From positions 67,021,666 to 67,085,665 of the forward strand of contig NC_052018.1 of NCBI RefSeq assembly GCF_015832195.1: DNA of 64,000 nt, read 5' to 3'. This stretch comes from Motacilla alba alba. Lineage: Eukaryota; Chordata; Aves; Passeriformes; Motacillidae. Shown here one piece after another: positions 49,990-63,321 of this stretch. Position numbers and translations under genes: made by a program. Each line of letters begins with the position of its first letter. Position 1 is the stretch's first letter. The notes beneath the pieces are model-generated. The model searched no databases. It was given only the letters and a program-made list of their open reading frames with translations, and was not told the origin of the DNA.

Positions 49990-52190
49990 TTCTGCTGTGA
50001 GTTCTCCACTCCTTGGGCTGTTAAGGGATGTGATTGCCTGAGCAGTGCTGGGGCAAACAGAAATGCTCTTGAAGCAGATCTGCTAATCCCCTAGAGCACG
50101 ATGGTGTCAGGCCACTGCAATGCTCTGCTGCTGCCACCTTTCTAAGCAAAATCACAACTCTGTAGAAAGACCTCCTTTAATTACCCTGACTTTAATTTCC
50201 TCACCAATCCTACAAACAGGGAGTGGGGCAGGAGGGTGTGTTATGTTTCCTTTTTTTTTCCCCCTCTGTACAAAGAAAAACTTCTCTGTGAAAAAGAGTG
50301 CCTGTACTTGGCATGTAGCACAGTAACATGAGCATAATAAACAAGAGTGGCTGTCCCCATAAATAATAAAAGGAATGTTTCTCCTCACATGGCAGCTTTT
50401 CAGAGGAGAAAAGGCAGGGAATAGGTAGCCCTCCTCTAATGTGCAACCTTGCAAACTCTAATCCCACTTCTGTTGTTTTCTTTGGCAAGCCACCAGCTGG
50501 TGGAGAAGGAGGTACCTCTCTGCTCTGGGCCTCCTTCTAACTTTTATTCTCTTTCTTATCTCTTATGCCTTGTGCCTGCTGGAAGCTCAGAGGTTCCTTA
50601 AAAACACAGTTGTATTTCTTCCTTCTGCCTGTGTGGTGTTTTACACTCTCGTGACGATGGAGACATGCTCTGCTGGCGATGAACTTGGACTCGTAATATC
50701 AGCATAGAGGTGAAAATAGACCATTCACGGCTTAACATCCTCCTGATTTACGTTCTTGCAGCAAAGGTGATGAGCTCTTGATACAAGTGAATAACTGTAT
50801 CATTGGAAAATGTTTCTGATGTTGTTTCAGCTGCTTAAGTAAAAACGTTAAGCTTTCTCACCATTAGGATCATGATTTAGTGGCACGTCAAGATTTTCCT
50901 TTTCTGGCCACTCAGTTCAAACTTTGAATATATTGTAGTTGGCTTCAGTTTTCAGAGCCATGTGTTAGCTACTGCAGTAGCTGAAAATGCATGCAAATTA
51001 TCCCTTTATTCTGGCTGAGATTACGACATTAAAACAACAACAACAGAGAAAAGCCTGTGCAGAGAGTATCATAAATAATTTAGCTTAAGTGAATGCTGAA
51101 ATTAGTCAAGGCACCGCATTGCTTGGCTCCAAGCAGTCTATTTACAGCCAGATATGTAGAGTACCCTCCAGCCAAAGCCTAGGCTTACAAAAATGGAAAG
51201 CAGGAAAAACAATATGATCTTCTTTTAAAGAAGCATGTTGGAATGAGCCGTGGGGTTAAATATACCTAGACAGCGCTCTGTGCCATAGCTCCAGCAATCT
51301 TGGGAGAAAACAAACTGTTTATAGAGAGCCCTGAGCTGGGGAAGGAGATAATGAAATGTGCTCGTGTATTATTGGCAAGTGCTCTGAATGGTACAGGCCA
51401 GCTAAGTGCATACAGTATTATCTTGCATAATTATTGGGTCACTGTACTGTAAACTAAGTGGCTTCTATACTTAGCCACGCTACTGTGCTCACTGCCTGAT
51501 TAAGGACTAGATGCAGCTCTCTCTCTCCCACCAGGCTGTATTTACACTGAGCTCAAAGGATTGATTTGGGGCCTACTGATTCTTCTTGGGGCCTTCATTT
51601 CTGAATAGTTGAGATGAACATGGGGACAAGACAGCGATGGGCATTTGTAGTCATAGCAACAGGGATGTTCCCACTGCAGCCTGGCACAATGGAGCCTTTC
51701 CCAGGAGTCCAGGGCTTGAAGACACAGTGAGGCAGCAAGAGCACAAACCCAAATAGATGACTTGGATCATTTTAGAGAGACAAGAACTGATGTGAACTAT
51801 ATACCAGATTATTTTATAGCTAGTGCTTAGTTTGTATGGATCAGAAATGCCAGAACATCTCAGCTGGGGAGAAAGTATGTGCTTCTTACCCATTTCTTTG
51901 AATGTGGTTATCGTGTACAGGTACCACCTGAGGAGGGACTTCTACCAGCACAGCACAGCAGATGAGGGAGCAGGTTTATCTGTAGACTCATGGGTTAAAA
52001 GACAGCTCTGACAGGCAAAAGCAACAGTCTGTGGAAAGGGGAAAAGTTTAAAGACTTTGTTTATTATGGGCACTTTCAGAACCAGCCTTCTTAGCACATT
52101 TCTGAGTCCCAAAGTGACTGGTGAGTTGAAGTTGTTATGGAGAATGGGGGGAAACCCAAGACAGCCCATGGCACGCACTTAGGCAGCAAA

Positions 52191-52244
52191 GTGTGTGTGC
52201 ATCTATCTATCTATCTATCTATCTATATATATATATATATATAT
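52191..52244. repeat. Compound microsatellite (GT)n-(ATCT)n-(AT)n
   Basis: A short GT run (52191-52199) is followed by about six ATCT units (52201-52224) and about ten AT units (to 52244). Compound arrays of this type are usually length-polymorphic. Confidence 0.95.
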
Positions 52245-52254
52245 GCATGTACTG

Positions 52255-52455
52255 AGGCAAAATCAAGAAGAGAGGCTGTGAAAGCAAGGGGTGAGAGAAG
52301 GAACAGAAGTCAAGATTACAGACTGGGATGAGATGGAAACAAAGGCCAGGAACTGAGACAGAGAAATGGGAAGTAGAAAACACAGTGGGAAGAAACGAAG
52401 TTGAGACTAGAAGACAAATGGAGAGAGAGTGGAAATGAAAATAAAATTAGTATTT
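52255..52455 (+). repeat. Purine-biased (GA-rich) stretch
   Basis: Immediately after the compound microsatellite the + strand is strongly enriched in A and G, for example agaagagagg, gtgagagaaggaacagaag and gacaaatggagagagag, with few pyrimidines. It is not a simple short-period repeat. Such tracts can adopt triplex structure, and no gene is implied. Confidence 0.6.
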
Positions 52456-53370
52456 TTGTTGCTTAAAGGAAGAACAGTAGCTCAAGCCTTGGGAAATACA
52501 CAAGGTCAGATAATAAATGAAACTGAAAACCAGTGTAGAGAAAGTAGTGTGAGAAATCATTGAACAACACTAACATGGCAAAGGAGATGAGAAATCTGTC
52601 CCAAAACACTAGTGGCAGTATTTACATTTAGTGACAGGCAAAAAATGGGTTAGATCTCACATCATTAAGATACATCCATATCCCTTAAGCAATGATACCA
52701 TTTCTTCTAAATGCCTGTGCTGCACTGTGATAGGTCCCTAGCAGTCATTATTCTGAAAATCTACAGTATAGGAGTGAATACAGAGATAATTAAAAGAGTA
52801 CAGTTTTTTTATTTACCTGTATCATCTGTCATATTACTAATTTTTTCCAAGTCCCAGAGTAATACTGAATTTCAAGATTGTAAGGCCAAGTTAAAAAGGT
52901 TCTTTCTAACTGTGTCTTCTTTCAGTTCTGGTTTCATGGGAAAATGTAACAACAAACCCTAAACACTAAGGATTTCTTGTGCATACAGCCACTCTCTCCA
53001 AGGCAGTCACTGGGTCTATCACATTGCGTGACTGCTGCAATAGAGAATTTCCTCTAGAGAATTTCCAGTCCTGCCTGCCCTGTCAATGATGTCCTCCATC
53101 CAAACAAGCAGACATGAGGAGACAACAGTCTCATGGAGAAAGAGGAGATGGTGAATGTGCTTTAAGTAGTAGATAAAGAATCTTTGACACATCTTCACAT
53201 CCAGGGAAACCCTAATGCCACTTTCATAGAGAGAAGAAAATTCAGTTAAGAGTCTGCTTTTATCAGTTCCACATGAAACCTTCAAATCTAGGTCAGTCTC
53301 CTAACCATGTATGTTTTAAGCTCTATAAAAATATCTTTTCCAAAGATTGAATTCTACTTGTGAACAATGT

Positions 53371-53396
53371 AAAAAAAAAAAAAAAAAAAAAAAAAA
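53371..53396. repeat. A26 homopolymer
   Basis: Twenty-six A residues are followed by gaaaagaagcc. This resembles a retro-element poly(A) tail, but I could not find a matching target-site duplication upstream or a recognisable insert body, so its origin stays open. Confidence 0.9.
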
Positions 53397-53693
53397 GAAA
53401 AGAAGCCAAGATCTGACATAAAATCTTAGAAAAGCTTCATTAAGACCTTCAGCCTTCACATTGCCTTGTCAAGAAGCAGTGGAAATAGAGGTTTAACCCA
53501 TTCACCTCTCTTCCTGTGCAAGCTGGGACAGGGCTCTGGGCATGTACACAAGGAAGTGGCCTTTGCTGCAGGACAATGCATAGCCTGCTTAGGATCACCA
53601 CTCGTCATTGGACTTGGACTGGCTGTGAACCTTGTGTTTGGATATGGTGCTGTGAAACACTGTGGTAATGAGGCTTCTATTTCTCTCTTTTTC

Positions 53694-53710
53694 TTTTTTT
53701 TTTTTTTTTT
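53694..53710. repeat. T17 homopolymer
   Basis: Seventeen T residues preceded by the CT-rich stretch ttctctctttttc. It lies about 300 bp downstream of the A26 run and in inverted relation to it. Confidence 0.9.
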
Positions 53711-55979
53711 AAGCTGAAGACTGCTGGTGCAGTCCTTAGGAGCCCAAAAGCATAGCACTTTTGTGGCACAAAGGTTCATCTTTCTACTACAGTGAACCAG
53801 TCCTCTTAGGGTAAGTGGCAAGTAGCATTAATTCCTTGGATGTGTTTACCTGCTCCAGAGATGGCAAGTTATGAAAAAGGTAGCTTGGTTTTTGAGACTG
53901 AGAGGTGTGGTTTTGAAACACTGTGAGTGAAGCATGATGTGTGCTTGCAAAAAGCAACTTTTTTGTGAGAACTGTTTGGTTTTTTCACTTTAAAAGCAGC
54001 GAATTCTGCCTTATGTATTTAAGATTAGGGAAAAACCTTAGGATACCCTACTGCACAGGACTATTTGCCTTAAGTCATGTTTGCCTCAGGTTTAAAAAAA
54101 GAGCACTGAACAAGATGCCACTAGGGCTAGGTACATTTCTTAGAAACTTACTGAAGTCAGAAAATCTCACAAGATGAACTTGTTGTTTCCATGAGTAACC
54201 TTTTATTCTATGCTTGTGGCGGAGTCAAGATGCACAGGAGCACCTTGTGAATGTTAAGGTGAGGTCTAAATGAAGGTTCCAACGAGCAGAAGTTATTTCT
54301 GGAGCTTTTATATCTTCAGTAAGCTCACACATGGAACAAGTTGCCATGACTCAATAATATTTTTTTCTGAATCCTTGCGGGCCTTGTTTGGTTTGTTTTG
54401 TGGGAATTAAGTTACACTTGCAATTCAAACCTGCAGTGTGCAGCAAGGTAGAGGGAGGCTGCTCGGAGGGAAAGTGTTATGCACTCAGAAACCTTTTTGT
54501 ATTTATTTGTTCAGCGTGCTAGCTCTTGTGCTATTTGCTGGGAAGGAATGCCTACACAAAAAGCTACGAGGTGGGTCAAATAAAAAAGCCTAGAATGTTT
54601 TGAAAGCCTCCCCCTTGACTTTGGACTGAAGGGATCTGTAGAATTTTTGGCACATTATAAATTTGTGTTTACTGAAAAGAGAAAAAACCCAACCCAGCAG
54701 CCCCCCCTCTGACTCTGGGTTTATGTCTGTTCAAGTCTGTGCCAGACCTGGTTTACCAAATGTCAAGTGCTAATAATTCACAATATATCCAAGAGAAAAG
54801 AAAACTTGAACTTCATTTTGGGTCAAAACATGTTGTTTTAAAGTCTAAAAATACTATGCAATTTGATCTTAATTAGAAGATCCAAGCTTACATCACATTG
54901 TTCCAACTCTTCTCCTGGAAACTTGAATGTAAACTTTGTGTTTAAATATAAACCCACCTCTGGGGCTGGCCTATTCTCTTTATTTATTTTATTTGCCAAG
55001 CTGCTGAAAAGGTCGCGTGCACAAAAAGAATGCCCTGCTCCTAATCTTTTTAAGCTATTGAGAGGGTAGTTAATGCAAAGCACTTGGTGTCATTGTGCCT
55101 CTAGAAATGGAAAGCAAATATCTTTCTTATTCCACAGTCCTTTTCTTTCACACTGGTACATTTCTGGTTTTCTCTCTTAAATACTCATTCTGGCCTTTGG
55201 TTACAGACACACCATTCTGTATGGGACACACTTATATGCTACAGTTGAGAAGTAACCTGGGCACAAAACTCTTCTTCTGACAAGATAAAATCTTTCTTTA
55301 TGAAGGCCTTACTAATACCAACAGAATAAACTGGCATTTCATTACACACTCCTTGTTTTAATCCTGTGTGCCTGTTGTTCATATGCTTCCTGAGAACTGG
55401 GGCAGGAGAACTTTGGGAACAGTGGATTGTGGGGTTACCTAAAGTATCACCAAATTTGTAATCTAAATTGGAGCCCTGATGATGAAATCTAGCACTCAGG
55501 CATGTGACTTTGTGTCATTTTCTGCATGATGCCTTCTCATTTTTCCTGAACTTCTGTCTTCTGCATTTTCTTGGAAATTTTCACACCCCAAAGTCCCAAG
55601 GATGGGCTTAAAGCTGCCTGCAATATTTATGCTTATTCTTTTGGTTACTCATTTAGCTGTGGAACAGAACTGAAGTATCCAGTTGCTCCTTGGAAGAACT
55701 GAGTTTAGGGTATCCACTGGGGACTGGACCCTGCACTTTGTGGCACCACCTGTGGCTGAAATTCCTGCTGATTGCACACCAGTAAATGACCTGGGAGGCA
55801 CGAGAAGCCAAGGTGATACTGCCACATTCTACCCCACCTCTCTTCTGCAGTTCCTAGACCAAGTAAAAAATGCAGCTCCTTTGATTCAGTGCCACATCAA
55901 AAAGGAAAAGTGTAAAACTTAACTGAATTGGAATTTAATGAGCCATCCACAAAACACACCCAAGGAGGCCTGGGCATTT

Positions 55980-56009
55980 CTAATTTTCTAGTTCTGCTAA
56001 TTTTCTAGT
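55980..56009. repeat. Short tandem duplication, 17-bp period
   Basis: The 13-base core ctaattttctagt occurs at 55980 and again at 55997, with ctg closing the first unit. Confidence 0.8.
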
Positions 56010-57549
56010 CACCTGCTCAGGCTGGCTGCCTCTGCTGCAGCTGAGCTTCTCCACTGCTGCTTCCTCATAACCTCAGCCTGAATTCACCTGGTTCATCCCT
56101 GGTCATCAGAGACATTTAGTTTCACATGGATAGAGTGAATTCAGCACAGCAGTGCCAGATCCACTTTTCTCAAAGATTTTCTGCTCTGTGGATCTGCAGG
56201 TGTGGATTTCCAGTGACCAGCTTCTAGCAAGGTGAATGGACCTCTTCCTCTCTTCATTTCTCTTTAGATACAAGATGTTTTGGAGCAGATAAAGCTATCC
56301 ACACATGGCAAGGTGAGCTGTGTTGTACGTTTTGAGGGAATATCCAGAAATCTGATTCTGCATACAGTAGCAGGATCAGGACATGCATTAAGGGAGGAGC
56401 AGGGGAGATCAGATCATAGATTAAAAATTCAATAAGATAATGCAAGATTAAATAAGCATAACAGTAGTAACAAAAATTGCCAAATTCAGGAGCTTTGGAG
56501 CCTCCCTGGTAACTAGCACGTTACAATGGCTTAAACAGAAAGCCTGTGAGCTGCTTTATTCTGCTCTAGTGGAATACACAGACTTATTTTGTACTTGCTG
56601 GCCTATTTTATACTTATTTTGTGGATCAGGCACAGAAAATGCTCAAATGCAGATTGAATCTTTAAAGCATGCTACAATGTTTCATTTGTTCCTGTACTTT
56701 ACTACTGCAAGCTTGATCATCTTTGCTGGCATTTTGAGACTCCACAGTTGCTCTACTCTCAGCACTGCCTGATAACAGGAGATTTGTGAAGACATCTCTG
56801 TGCAAAAAAGAAGGGAGTAGACAGAAACAAACTTTTCACAGTGACTCAGAATTATATCAGTGCTAAATCTAGGAAGAAACAGATTTTAAAACCTCCTGCT
56901 GCCTTTAGAACAAATTAGGAGGGGGAGGGAGCAGTGTTCATTTACATTGTTAAGTCTTAATTTTTAAACAGAAAAAGAGAGATGTATTTAAGGAGGGAGA
57001 ATCATGTATTTTTCATAGCGATACTCTTTTTACTACCAGTAGTTCTAGAATTTCCATTAGAGAGAAAAACAAACAACAACGCTGCCAACCACAGAGATTA
57101 AAGAAGAAGCCAATGGAGAGAAACAGATTTTTTCAAACAGCACAGTGATGACAAAATACCCAGGCTCATTGACAGCATTGTCAAAGCTCAAAATTATAGC
57201 TAATGATACAGTAGTGGCTCTCTGACATTTTAAAATACCACAGCACATAGATTTCTCACTGCATTTGCATTTTCCTTCTTCTCTAGAGAGCAACAAACTG
57301 AAACTGATTCTGCGGCTAGGTAATAACAGCCAGTGTAAAATAATGATTATCTCAGACTGTAGCATAAATTGGATCAGGCGATGCTCTGTACACTTTGTTA
57401 TCAGCCTGCTGGGAGCAAATATAGCCCAGTAGTATCAAAAGTCATTAGTTCAAGTCAGGACTTGGGTGACTGAGCAGGTGGAAGTTTTACATGTCAGACG
57501 GAGGAAGCTTAATGCAATATTGAGTAGCAGTTACATAAACTCTGCTAGG

Positions 57550-57635
57550 GTGTTACTGCTCCTTTACAGACAGGCAAGCTGCAGAGGTTAGGGAGTTTGA
57601 AGTGGTTAGAAAAGTCAGTCAGTCCACAGCCATAA
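57550..57635 (-). mobile_element. Possible MIR-like SINE fragment (antisense)
   Basis: The + strand reads gtgttactgctcctttacag, acaggcaagctgcagaggtta and then gaaaagtcagtcagtccacagcc. The order matches the antisense MIR 3' half (TTATCCCCATTTTACAG, ATGAGGAAACTGAGGCACAG, then the CTTGCCCAAGGTCACACAGC region). Divergence is high, so this is tentative. Confidence 0.4.
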
Positions 57636-58942
57636 AGCTTCTCCTAAAGTTTGTCCGGATTCAATTTTTATCTGCAAATTGTTGCTAAAGAAGTATTTTT
57701 GTAAGCTTCTTTGCCTGCCTCTCTATCTAAAGGCAGGCTAATTTGCACCACAGTGGTGCTCTCTCTCCCCCACCATCAGCTGGCACTGAACTGTGAATGG
57801 GATTGAGATTTACCATTCATTCAGGGTTTGCTGTGAATCTCATCTTGGAACATCCCTTCTGTGCATCTGATCCACAAAGAGCTGGTACAGCCAGCCAGTG
57901 CTGTGGTACTGCTCTGCCTCAGGGTGGAATGCACTACCAGCCTGGGGACTACAGCTCGGGGTCACCTCTGCCAAAACCCCCGACAGTGGGCTTTAAGCAC
58001 AAACTCTTTCTTCCTCCTTCCACTTTGGGTGCGAAGAAGAAGGTTTTTATCTGAACTATGCAGTAACTCACGTACCAGGTGGGATGCAGGAGGCCCTACC
58101 TGAAAATTCCCTGTAGCGTCATGGGTGATCAGGCATGCAGGTAGGAATGACCTGGACCCTCTCTGGCTGAGGAAGACTCCACATGCTAGTTGGCTCCTTT
58201 CTGGTGAGTGCTGTAGGCTACTGCACAAAACGTAGCTGGTGTCCACTGGTTTAAAAAAGTGCCAATAACCAACACTTTGAGGAGAGATAGTGCATGGAAA
58301 CAAATAAAGGAAGTAAAAGTAGAGGTAAAAAATTGTATTAGCTCTAAGCTACTGAGAAATACACAATTTAAGGAGAAGGTGTGTTTAACACTGAAAAAAG
58401 AAAATGAGAACACCTAAGATAGCAGCAAACTTTAAAGACATGAAAATGCTAATTTGAAGGGTGGGGCAGAGATAATACAATAAAATAATCACTAAATTTG
58501 AAGAACTAGCACATGAAATGGAATCTAGAAGTAAAGATTTTGAATAAGAGGCTATGACTTGGTCAGATAGAAAGGAAAGGGCATTAATAGCACATATGTT
58601 CCTATGATTAGCATGAAGTGCAAATACAATATATGTAAATAGTTAAATCCATTGATCAGATCTCAACTTGTAAATATTGAATGAAGTATAACCAAAGATA
58701 TTGAGAAAAATTTACAATAAGATCCAGTATATACTTTAGGAATAGATTATATCACAGTGATGAGATATATGTCTTTACAACTGGTCAAGATCTTCTTGCT
58801 GACAAGGAAAGCATTAGACTGAGGTGCTTTGGATGTTGAAAAAACACATCAAGGAAAAAAAATGATGTATTAAAGATGAAAATTAGTAGGAAAAAACAAA
58901 AGGTGGCTAATGGACCAGCTAAAGAGGAGGCAAAAAAAAAAA

Positions 58943-58970
58943 AATCCTAAACCAAAGAGAGGTTAGGATT
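58943..58970. repeat. Short hairpin with one bulge, beside A13
   Basis: aatcctaaacc and ggttaggatt are reverse complements except for one bulged A, with the loop aaagaga between them. An A13 run (58932-58944) abuts and overlaps the left arm. Confidence 0.75.
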
Positions 58971-59189
58971 GCTATCTCCCTCTCTGGTGGACAGAAAGTT
59001 GATATTTAACATAAAAGCCAATGCTGGCACAAGAATAAAGTAGCACAAACTGCCCTAAACAAATATACTTTGAAAACTTCAGAAATTTTGAAACATCAGA
59101 GGAAAGGAGAACAGCTGCCTAGTCAGTATAATGAAAGCAGCATTTAAAGACTGAACTTTGCAAGATTGATAAACTGTAGACTGAAAGGC

Positions 59190-59235
59190 TGACTCTGGTG
59201 ACCCAAGAGATCCCTTCCAATCCTTTTTTAATAGA
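59190..59235 (+). mobile_element. Possible CR1 LINE 3'-end remnant
   Basis: The phrase gactctggtgacccaag followed by agatcccttccaatcc matches the style of the avian CR1 3' terminus (…GATGACC…AGGTCCCTTCCAACC…). The usual terminal octamer repeats (ATTCTATG) are not visible; the sequence runs into tttttaatagactggaat. It would be an old, 5'-truncated copy. Confidence 0.4.
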
Positions 59236-59757
59236 CTGGAATACCTGTTGACCAGTCTTTTTACTTTTAATGTCTCAGATGATCATTTCTAATACCAAAT
59301 AATATTGCAAAATGAAGGGACTTGTTCCTTTATCACCTGTTACTCTGAAAGAAGATGTAGAGAAGAGTGGTATAACCTTTTGTCAACCATAGGACTCCAT
59401 AAGAACACAGATTTATTTTTTTTTCTGTTTACATTGGACAGTGGTTTTTTCATATATCTAACATGGTAGTGTTTTACAGAGATAAAGGAGATGATCACAA
59501 GGGTAAAAGTTATGATAAACTAATACAAATATTTGCATTTTAAATACACATTTTTTATTGTATAACCAGAATCACATGTAATAGGAATAGGCCTGGAGAG
59601 GAACTTAAAGAAGCAATTGAATTTATTCCCTAAGGGATGAACTATACCCTATGGCATTCCTAACAGGTTTGTACTGTGAGTTCTTTACAGACATCTCCAA
59701 AGGTTGAGCTGTCTGAACTACCCCAGCTACTGCAATGCTTTGTTGCACTCACTGTTT

Positions 59758-59804
59758 AGAAAGGTTCACTTAAGCCAGAAAGGTTCACTTAAGGTTCACT
59801 GAAG
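59758..59804. repeat. 19-bp tandem duplication with a partial third copy
   Basis: agaaaggttcacttaa occurs at 59758 and 59777, a period of 19, and a further partial copy aaggttcact begins at 59791. Confidence 0.9.
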
Positions 59805-59821
59805 AGCAAGGCAAGATTACT

Positions 59822-59859
59822 TTCTGTATTTTGCTGCCTTTTCTGTATTTTGCTGACTT
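59822..59859. repeat. Two-copy 19-bp tandem duplication
   Basis: ttctgtattttgctgcctt is followed directly by ttctgtattttgctgactt, with one mismatch. The unit differs in sequence from the duplication 20 bp upstream but has the same period. Confidence 0.9.
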
Positions 59860-62309
59860 TTTTTTGTAAAGCCTAATATGAGATTGCTTACTCTGAAGTT
59901 CTTCCTGTTTTAGAAAAGGATCATTTCACGAAGATGAGAACATGGATCAGCCAGGCGCTTTCGAAACGAAGAACTGAAACAAACTAATGTGAGTGATGAG
60001 CAAGAACTGGTCCTTAGTAGAAATGTTTTAAAGAATCTGTTAATAAGAAGAAAAAACTCCACCTAATTAAAGGCAGAGGTTTTGAGTTTTAAAGGAAAAC
60101 AAGAAGCACAAATAACAAGGACAGTCGTTGGTTGATAAATTTCAATCTCAGATTTCTGAAACTTAAGCAAGGGAGAATACCAAGGTAGAAATAAACCAAT
60201 AAACATGAGTAGAATATTTAATTTATTTTCTTTTCCACATATTGGAAACTAAAGGAATTCTAGTAATATTTGTAATTTTTTCTTGTAGAAGGGAGAAATG
60301 TTACATTGAGAGTATCAGGGAAGAGAAAAAGGGTTCATGTAATGGAACTGTTGTGTAATTTGAAATAATGCAGTGGCACATTTGACCTACTTCCCAGCTT
60401 TTGCTGATGTTGAGGTGAGGGGGTTCTGTGTTTCCAGGTTGTTTTGTGTTGTATGCATGCCAAAAGCCAATAGCTCCATGCTCCCACAGTGTGCTTTCAG
60501 ACCAGGCTTTCTTCATGCCTTCCAAAGAACCCATTTTGCAGCAGAGGGAAGGACCCAGCCTTTGCTCAGGTTAATTCTGCTGCTGTTTGTGGTCTTGGGG
60601 AGATTTTTCTACATGTAGATCTGCTTGTAACAAATCGGTTTGTTGCTGTGCTGTCCTATGTGCTTGCCTTTTAATTAAGGCATTTCTTATGTCTCCAAGT
60701 TAGGTGCATGGCACTTAATTCTCTTGCCACAGGAATAAGTAAACACTTTAAACATAGGCATCTTCCTACAGAGTTAAAACGTTAGGAATTACAATCCTCA
60801 TTACATTACTTTATTAACAGTATTTCCATCGCTACACTTGACAGAAACTTCTTGCTTACTTCTTATATGTTTTTACCATAAACATACAACAATGCCCCCT
60901 TTACCTTGCCAGGGAAGGAATTATAAACAGTACTGGCTTTAGATCACATGCAGGTAACTGCTGTGCATTATGCAATGTGATTAAAAGGCACGTGGTACTG
61001 CTTTCAGTATCTGTTGATCACTCTTAAGAGAGGTATCTTTAAGGCACCTGTTGCCACCATAATCCAGGTACTGCGTGTTGAGTAGAGACATGAAAGAACT
61101 CTGCTCATAAAATTATCTTGATTAATGAGGGCTCTGTTTTGAGATGGGCTGCAGAGCCAGCTGTGGTTGTAGCTGTGCGCCACAAACTGCTGCTTGGTAC
61201 TTCCTGCAGATTTGTGCTCCTGCCTCATCTTCTGCATAGGCTGTTATAAGGCAGATGGAAGAGTTCCTGCTTGCACAGGATGATCTGGAATAGCATTGCA
61301 GCCACGGTGATGCTCTGAACAATTTTGCCCAGTAATACCTGGAGTACAGCCTTGAACACAAGACCTCACTACAATCTACACTAGTCAGCTCCACAAGGGC
61401 AAGGACTAAGAGCCTACAGATTTACATTTGAAATGCTCCCCTACCTAGCACTAAACAAGGAATTAGTGCTCACAGTACTGCTGACTTTTGTGGAATTTGT
61501 AAAGTTTATTATTTGTTTAAAACACATGGTAATGGGGCCTCTTAATATGCATAACTAGTTTCTTAAACAGGGTGGGTTTTTAAACTACTGATATTTCCCT
61601 CTAAGTACCAAGCTTAAAAGTTGTATGAACTTAATATGTAGCCAGGTAACGAGAACAGAAGGCATCTCTACTAGCTACATTACAGTGACACTGGAGCTCT
61701 GCTCAGAAAAATATTTCAAGAGTACATTTTAACACAGTGATTATCTGATCTGCATGTTTAGAGACAGGGCACTGGGTTATCTGAAGAAGACGTAAACTGA
61801 TATGGATATGGCAAATCTGCTATATATTAATAGCTATTTTCAGCCTCATTTCAGTGCCTAGAAGTCATGCCACCACCATACTGCTGTAAGTACTTTCCAA
61901 TGTGATATACACATTTTTCTTAAAAATTTTATCAAGTTATTGCAGTTTCAAAATTATCTACAAACTGTTACAAATCCATATGACTAAAAGTCACTGCTTC
62001 TCACTGTTCTTGATCTGAGAGAGACAACTGCAGTACAAAACACCTTACAGGAAATGTAGGTGTACTATCTGCAAGCCAACTCCTTTATTGCAATGCATGG
62101 CATTTTAACGCTGCACACTATTATTTTATTGCATCATTGATGATTGCATGTTCTTTCATTTCAGAAAAAAATTGCACACTATGCTACAATTTTTTTCTCC
62201 TCCCTTTTACAACATTTCTATTGGATTCCATTCTGAAATTATACCAGGTGGTTTTTTTTTTCATCACTACATTGCTTCAGGGTGACTACACATATATAAT
62301 TTTCTTTGA

Positions 62310-62376
62310 TAATTTATCATACCTCAAAGAAACAGAGAGCACTTGTAATTAAATTGCCCAGTTACACAGCCATGTG
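62310..62376 (-). mobile_element. Possible MIR-like SINE fragment (antisense)
   Basis: The + strand contains ctcaaagaaacagagagc, then ttgtaattaaattgcccag, then ttacacagccatg. This follows antisense MIR (GAGGAAACTGAGGCACAGAG, GTTAAGTAACTTGCCCAAG, GTCACACAGCTAG) with small gaps. It is tentative until aligned to the consensus. Confidence 0.4.
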
Positions 62377-63321
62377 GTCTATGTAATTCCTTTTTTGAAG
62401 CTGCATTATCTAAACTGCAGTTATGAGAAAGGCTGTAGATTTAATTAGATGAAATCACGACTCAAAATTAATGACTTATACATTCTTAAACTAAAAGTTG
62501 GATAAATTAAATTAATGTTTTATCACAGGTGAACAATCAAAAGGAAGCCAATTATTTAGGACATCTTGACATACATATTTTAAAACTCACCTCTTGTGCA
62601 GCACATGTGTTACTTGTTCTTTATACAGGTACCTTATGAGTCTCAGCTGCAGCATTGTAACACCATCTCTTAACTGTTCTCCACACCTGTTTTTATTTTG
62701 TTGTGATCTTCCTTTAGGTTTTTGTTTCAGGGTTAGGATAATCATAACCAAAATAATAACTAAAACCTACTTTCTTTTCTGAGTCTTTTATTTTATTTTG
62801 GAGTGTTTTCTCTCCTATATAAGCTGATGCATAAAAGCTAGTTTAGATATAAGCTACTGATTTTTAAAATCCCTAAGTTTCTATGAGTACTATTCATACT
62901 TGAAACACACTAATTACTTGAATATTTATTGCCTCAAAAATGCACAGGTTCTTTGACAATTTAATACATGCATTGCCTTTGTAGACCTTCCTTATTCAGA
63001 ACAAAATTTCTGCATAGTACTATAGCAAGATTTCTGGACAGAAATACTATTCCTAAAAATTAAACTGATACTATGTAAATAAGAAACAAAGTCTTTTTTT
63101 GCTGTTGGGCATCAAGTATTCATAAACAAGCTGAAAAATTACTTATTAAAAAAGTTACTAACAGTGGATTAAATCTTCTCTTTTTGTTTTTTTTTTTTTC
63201 CTGAGGATGATGGTCCCACTAAAATAATTATTTAGTGACAATTATTTAATCAATAACAGTTCCATGCATGTACAAATTTCAGATTACTACTAGGTATTGG
63301 GTTTTGGTAGTTAGGAAATTG

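Larger units (their letters stand above)
46441..53370. other. Non-coding region rich in short tandem duplications
   Basis: No exon is supported. This block holds a pocket of retained CpG (46449-46550), an 18-bp duplication (47241), T21 (47347), a 21-bp duplication (49099), G24 (49881), a 24-bp duplication (49939) and a compound microsatellite (52191) followed by a strongly purine-biased stretch. Positions of about 50640-51540 are complex, low-repeat sequence that resembles conserved non-coding DNA. Confidence 0.5.
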
